In this document: one piece after another, positions 4,766 through 7,600 of the stretch
Position numbering within the stretch: the first letter of the stretch is position 1
Layout of the letters: each line of letters starts with the position of its first letter
NCBI GenBank assembly: GCA_964522045.1
Contig: CAZFSF010000132.1
Location: forward strand, 1 to 7,600
DNA: 7,600 nucleotides
Direction of reading: 5' to 3'
DNA from: Desulfacyla sp964522045
GTDB taxonomy: Bacteria > Desulfobacterota > DSM-4660 > Desulfatiglandales > Desulfatiglandaceae
Notes under the pieces: generated by a model
What the model was told of the DNA's origin: nothing
Databases searched by the model: none
Seen by the model: only the letters and a program-made list of their open reading frames with translations
Position numbers and translations under genes: made by a program

Positions 4766-5986
4766 TCAATAACCGATAAACGGCTCTCCTTTTTTTAGAG
4801 GGCTTTCTAACAGCTTTTTGGCTACAAATTGGGCCCCGGAAGCGTTTTCCATATTCAAGACTTGATTATAGTATTTTGTAGCTTCATCCCTGTTATTCTC
4901 AAGGTCATAACTCATTCCTATTTTTGTCAGGGGCCATGCAATCATCGTAGGATCGTTTTCGGGATCCTGATGATCGAGTATCTTTCTTAGTCTGGATCTG
5001 GATTCAGGATAGAGCCCATGAAAAAGGTCATGTATTGACTCCAGGTAAAGCGCCCGTCTCTCCCACATGAAGGCCGTCTCCTTTGTAGATGCTTCAGTGC
5101 TCCTCAGGCGCAACTGGCTGACCATTTCTCTGTATTGAGGATCCATCTCTAATCTGATATAGCTGACACCTCGAAGAACCTCGAAGCGTGGATTTTTTCT
5201 ATATCTCTCTGCGAGTTCGGTTGATAGGTCAAGGGCCTTTGTAAAGTCCTGCTCACTGAAGAGATAGATATGAAGGAGAACACTCTTGGCTTCTGTTGCC
5301 GAGTAGATCGCCTCCTTGGAGGCAATAGTTAACTTCTTTAGCCCTTTTTCTTTATCGCCCTGGTGGAGAAGATAGTAGGTCAAGAATTTCAAAACTCCTG
5401 AAAGCCGAGCCGTATAATAATCGAAAGTACCTAAGCCCAATAAGACGTCTTTGTTATCAGTATCCATTCTCAAGCAGATCTTGAGGGCCGCTATGGCATC
5501 TCTCGCTAAGAAAAATGAAGAGATCCAGTTGCCTTTCATAAGTTCAAAGCGGCCTTTAAAACCCAAGGCCCCTCCAAGATAAAAGAAGTCATAACTGTCC
5601 GCACCGTTCTTGTCAACCCGGACTTCAGCGACCTCTATGGCGCGGTCAATCCGCTTCTTGAAGTCTTTCACGCCCTCTGGAGACCAGAAGCCGGACGCTA
5701 AGCGAGACCATGAAACCATGGCCAAATAAAAATAACCGGCTGATTTATCCTGTGATTTGGCAATGACCTTTCTGAACAGGTCCTCGGCATCATCAAATTG
5801 ACGGTCATAAATGAGATCTATCCCCCTTAAAATCTGTTCGTTTACCCCTGACTTTCTCAGTCCAGGCCCTTCGCTGCTTTCAAGGCCTAAAAGGTCCTGG
5901 GCAGTAGCCATCAAAAAGGGCAAAATAAAGATCAATAAAAAGAAGGGAAAGATAAAGCGCCTTTTAAGAGAGTACCGGTTTTTCAC
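4766..5986 (-). CDS. Secreted TPR-repeat protein upstream of TatT
   Basis: A 406-residue protein with an N-terminal signal peptide (basic KNRYSLKRR, hydrophobic 11-26, and an A-T-A signal peptidase I site at 27-29, giving a mature start at Gln30), so it should be periplasmic. The body is helical with TPR-like units: GIDLIYDRQFDDAEDLFRKV (55-74), repeats around 84-122, 247-276, and a clear one at about 351-380 (IGMSYDLENNRDEATKYYNQ is within it). A conserved-looking aromatic core occurs at 186-206 (GTFDYYTARLSGVLKFLTYY). The start is a GTG at 5986; the intact signal peptide supports it although no good ribosome site precedes it. It is the first gene of the operon, 3 nt ahead of tatT, which suggests a role with the TRAP system, perhaps as a second scaffold for the T or P subunit. 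I do not recognise a named family, and this role is inferred from position. Confidence 0.85.
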   Translation of the reverse strand: MKNRYSLKRRFIFPFFLLIFILPFLMATAQDLLGLESSEGPGLRKSGVNEQILRGIDLIYDRQFDDAEDLFRKVIAKSQDKSAGYFYLAMVSWSRLASGFWSPEGVKDFKKRIDRAIEVAEVRVDKNGADSYDFFYLGGALGFKGRFELMKGNWISSFFLARDAIAALKICLRMDTDNKDVLLGLGTFDYYTARLSGVLKFLTYYLLHQGDKEKGLKKLTIASKEAIYSATEAKSVLLHIYLFSEQDFTKALDLSTELAERYRKNPRFEVLRGVSYIRLEMDPQYREMVSQLRLRSTEASTKETAFMWERRALYLESIHDLFHGLYPESRSRLRKILDHQDPENDPTMIAWPLTKIGMSYDLENNRDEATKYYNQVLNMENASGAQFVAKKLLESPLKKGEPFIGY

Positions 5987-6062
5987 GAGAGAACCTGTTG
6001 CGGGGTTATATCTTGCTGTTGAATGCGGGAATTACAATCCTTGGCGACATAAACTACATGAG

Positions 6063-6082
6063 AGCTTGCGATTACGCAAGCT
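6063..6082. promoter_or_regulatory. Perfect 8-bp dyad AGCTTGCG/CGCAAGCT
   Basis: AGCTTGCG (6063-6070) and CGCAAGCT (6075-6082) are exact reverse complements around the 4-nt loop ATTA. No T-run follows directly on either strand (the nearest is TTTTTT 12 nt on, + strand), so a terminator is unlikely. Its place in the middle of a divergent region makes an operator for a dimeric regulator, or a leader hairpin of the TRAP transcript, the better guesses. Confidence 0.55.
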
Positions 6083-6161
6083 TAGAATGCCGAATTTTTT
6101 AGGTAAATTGGGAATAAAATGACTCTAAGGGCAAGATGTTGTAGATTTTTTCTTGTTCGTG

Positions 6162-6184
6162 TATTAGAATAAAGTATTCAAATA
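6162..6184. promoter_or_regulatory. AT-rich near-perfect dyad upstream of the reductase gene
   Basis: TATTAGAATA (6162-6171) and TATTCAAATA (6175-6184) are complementary at 9 of 10 positions around AAG. It overlaps the best candidate -10 of the rightward unit and ends 13 nt before its ribosome site, a common position for a repressor operator. AT-rich dyads also arise by chance, so confidence is low. Confidence 0.35.
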
Positions 6185-6211
6185 TAGTGTGAGAGTTGGG
6201 AGAGTAACAAG

Positions 6212-7093
6212 ATGAAGATATTCATTATGGGAAGCACGGGTATGTTGGGGAGTGAATGTAAGGCAGTTCTTGGGCAGGACCACGAGGTTATTTGCCCGGA
6301 GAAAGATGAAGTGGATGTTATTAGCTGGGATGTGGTTATAGAGAATCTTGCTGAGGTGGCCCCTGACGTGATCATCAATTGCGCTGGATTCACCGATATG
6401 AAGGCGTGTGAAACAGAGGATTTTGCTGTCAGGAAAATCAATGTGGAAGGTCCAAGAAATCTGGCACAGGCATCTGCACGATTTGGCTGTAAAATGATTC
6501 ATCTCTCCTGCGGGCATGTATTTGATGGTAAAAAGGGAATGCCGCAGCCCTATTTTGAAGACGACACCCCGAATCCGATCTCAGCCTATGGGAAAAGTAA
6601 ATTGGAAAGCGAAACAGCGGTTAGGGGCAACTCTCCAAATTATATTATCGTCCGCTCCACCTGTCTGTATGGCATAAACGGGAAGAACTTAGTTAAATCG
6701 ATATTAGCTTGGGCTGTTCGTAAAAAGAGAGAGGTTTTGCGGGTACCGGATGATCAATTCGGGGCGCCCACGTGGAGCTATCGCCTGGCTTTGCAGATAA
6801 AGACCCTCTTAGAAAAGGATGGAAGAGGCACCTACCATTTAACTGCCGGGGGCTATTGCAGCCGCTTTGAATTCGCCAAGTATCTTCTGAATAGATTAGA
6901 CATCAAGACCCCAATTGAACCCTGCAGCCTGAAGGACCTGAAAGATCCCTTTGTTGTGCCTGCAAATTGTCTGTTGGAAAACAGACTTTCCAAGAAGCAT
7001 GGACTCAATGTAATGGTTGATTGGAAAGAGGACGTGGACAGGTTTCTTGAGAAATTCGGCAAAGAGTTAATCAAGGAGGCCCGACGGGCATGA
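6212..7093 (+). CDS. RmlD-like SDR sugar-nucleotide reductase
   Basis: A 293-residue extended short-chain dehydrogenase, the usual length for dTDP-4-dehydrorhamnose reductase (RmlD/RfbD), which reduces dTDP-4-keto-rhamnose to dTDP-rhamnose with NAD(P)H in the cytoplasm. The nucleotide-binding GSTGMLG is at 7-13, NCAGFTDMKACETEDF at 56-71, the catalytic YGKSK at 126-130, VRSTCLYG at 147-154 and the RmlD-type DDQFGAPTWS at 180-189. The odd point is the active-site strand: classical RmlD reads 'STDYVFDG', with a catalytic Thr, but here it is SCGHVFDG (99-106), so Thr is Cys100 and the following Asp-Tyr is Gly-His. The true substrate may therefore differ. No other rhamnose genes (rmlA, B, C) are in the window. 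The ATG is supported by GGGAG 9 nt ahead and the fold starting at MKIFIMG. The next gene overlaps its stop by 4 nt. Confidence 0.88.
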   Translation: MKIFIMGSTGMLGSECKAVLGQDHEVICPEKDEVDVISWDVVIENLAEVAPDVIINCAGFTDMKACETEDFAVRKINVEGPRNLAQASARFGCKMIHLSCGHVFDGKKGMPQPYFEDDTPNPISAYGKSKLESETAVRGNSPNYIIVRSTCLYGINGKNLVKSILAWAVRKKREVLRVPDDQFGAPTWSYRLALQIKTLLEKDGRGTYHLTAGGYCSRFEFAKYLLNRLDIKTPIEPCSLKDLKDPFVVPANCLLENRLSKKHGLNVMVDWKEDVDRFLEKFGKELIKEARRA

Positions 7094-7518
7094 AAATATT
7101 ACTCTCCCTACTCGGTTTGTCATACGTACTTTGCCCCTATGATCTCTTTCCCGATTTTTTTGTAGGCGTGGGATGGATTGACGACCTGATAGTCTTAGGC
7201 CTACTCTGGTGGTATCTCTATGTTTACAGGAAGAGGCGATACGGCTATGAAGGCCATAACCCGGGGAGGGATCAGTTCTCGCAGGGGGCGGGCACAAGAG
7301 GGACCGCTGAAAACGCTGCTTCTGAACCGAAAGACCCATACTCAGTTTTGGGCCTCCAAAAAGGCGCATCTTCCAGGGAGATAAAACATGCCTACCTGCG
7401 TCTTGCCAATCAATACCATCCTGACAAGGTGCTGCATCTCGGGGAGGAATTCAAGAATTTAGCCGAAATCCGCTTTAAAGAGATACAGGGTGCCTACCAG
7501 GAGTTGAAATCTAAATAA
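7090..7518 (+). CDS. DUF1232-like membrane hairpin fused to a J domain
   Basis: A 142-residue protein in two parts. Residues 1-46 form a membrane hairpin with the pattern YVLCPYDLFPDFFVGVGWID (12-31) then DLIVLGLLWW, as in the DUF1232 (YkvA-like) family 'Y..sPiDliPDfipv.GylDDl'. A basic stretch (RKRRYG, 47-52) and a disordered Gly/Ser/Ala-rich linker (53-79) follow. Residues 82-142 are a J domain (DPYSVLGLQKGASSREIKHA at 82-101) with the essential HPD at 110-112, so it should stimulate an Hsp70 (DnaK-type) ATPase. With the basic stretch after the hairpin, the J domain would face the cytoplasm. It lacks the Gly/Phe and zinc regions of true DnaJ. Start ATG overlaps the reductase stop by 4 nt (ATGA), with AAGGAGG 10 nt ahead. 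The client at the membrane is unknown. Confidence 0.88.
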   Translation: MKILLSLLGLSYVLCPYDLFPDFFVGVGWIDDLIVLGLLWWYLYVYRKRRYGYEGHNPGRDQFSQGAGTRGTAENAASEPKDPYSVLGLQKGASSREIKHAYLRLANQYHPDKVLHLGEEFKNLAEIRFKEIQGAYQELKSK

Positions 7519-7578
7519 TGTCGACCCATAAATGGCTATTTTCCCCAATCTCAGCGTCAGACTCAAATTTTAATCCTC

Positions 7579-7598
7579 GAAATACTCCAATGTATTTC
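7579..7598. repeat. 7-bp dyad at the right edge, probably the centre of a larger palindrome
   Basis: GAAATAC (7579-7585) and GTATTTC (7592-7598) are exact reverse complements around a 6-nt loop, 60 nt after the J-domain gene. The window ends two bases later. The left flank (GTCAGACTCAAATTTTAATC, 7555-7574) has the look of one arm of a larger interspersed palindrome whose other arm would lie outside. No T-run marks it as an ordinary terminator within the window. Confidence 0.4.
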
Positions 7599-7600
7599 TG

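Larger units (their letters stand above)
5987..6211. promoter_or_regulatory. Divergent intergenic region with two dyads
   Basis: This 225-nt region must hold the promoters for both the leftward TRAP operon and the rightward reductase gene. I see no near-consensus promoter. For the leftward unit a TATAAC on the complement of 6005-6010 is a reasonable -10 but lacks a matching -35 at 17 nt. For the rightward unit TTGTTC with TATTCA 16 nt later is the best weak pair. The two dyads listed separately lie here, and the AT-rich one overlaps the candidate rightward -10. GGGAG at 6198-6202 is the ribosome site for the reductase. Confidence 0.4.

Noticed and set aside
6164..6517. 117-residue open frame on the - strand
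   Set aside because: It is antisense to the reductase gene, which has clear family motifs, and it shows no domain.
7067..7369. 100-residue open frame on the - strand
   Set aside because: It is antisense to the well-supported DUF1232-J gene and looks like a random Arg/Ser/Pro-rich shadow.

Overview
The window looks like chromosomal DNA from a Gram-negative bacterium of moderate GC content. It encodes an Sec-type signal peptide, a lipoprotein signal and a TRAP transporter. The gene content and the style of the short intergenic repeats suggest a deltaproteobacterium (Desulfobacterota), but this is an inference from the general look of the proteins; no rRNA or marker gene is present to confirm it.

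Left edge (1-709): a small SWIB/MDM2-domain protein on the + strand, then about 335 bases with no intact gene. This gap holds a perfect 11-bp inverted repeat just behind the SWIB gene. It also holds a short frameshifted remnant that resembles the extreme C-terminus of a DNA methyltransferase of restriction-modification type.

Centre (710-5986, all on the - strand): one probable five-gene operon, read from right to left. It encodes a secreted TPR protein, a TatT-type lipoprotein, a TRAP substrate-binding protein, the small TRAP permease subunit and the large TRAP permease subunit. The T-component next to P, Q and M subunits is the arrangement called TPAT (TPR-protein-associated TRAP transporter), known from the Treponema pallidum Tp0956-Tp0958 locus. 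The binding protein has Trp where classical carboxylate-binding P subunits have Arg, so the ligand is probably not a simple organic acid handled in the classical way. The first two genes are 3 nt apart and the last two overlap by 4 nt. The binding-protein gene, by contrast, is isolated by two gaps (226 and 159 nt). Each gap carries a short tandem repeat and a hairpin, which suggests its expression is set separately from its neighbours.

Right side (5987-7600): a 225-nt divergent intergenic region with two dyad symmetries, then two overlapping + strand genes. The first is an RmlD-like sugar-nucleotide/SDR reductase with an altered active-site motif. The second is a small protein that joins a DUF1232-like membrane hairpin to a C-terminal J domain with an intact HPD motif. 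The last 80 bases carry what looks like one arm and the centre of a palindromic repeat cut by the window edge.

The best candidates for something unusual are the TPAT operon with its extra TPR protein and repeat-filled gaps, and the DUF1232-J fusion translationally coupled to the RmlD-like reductase.
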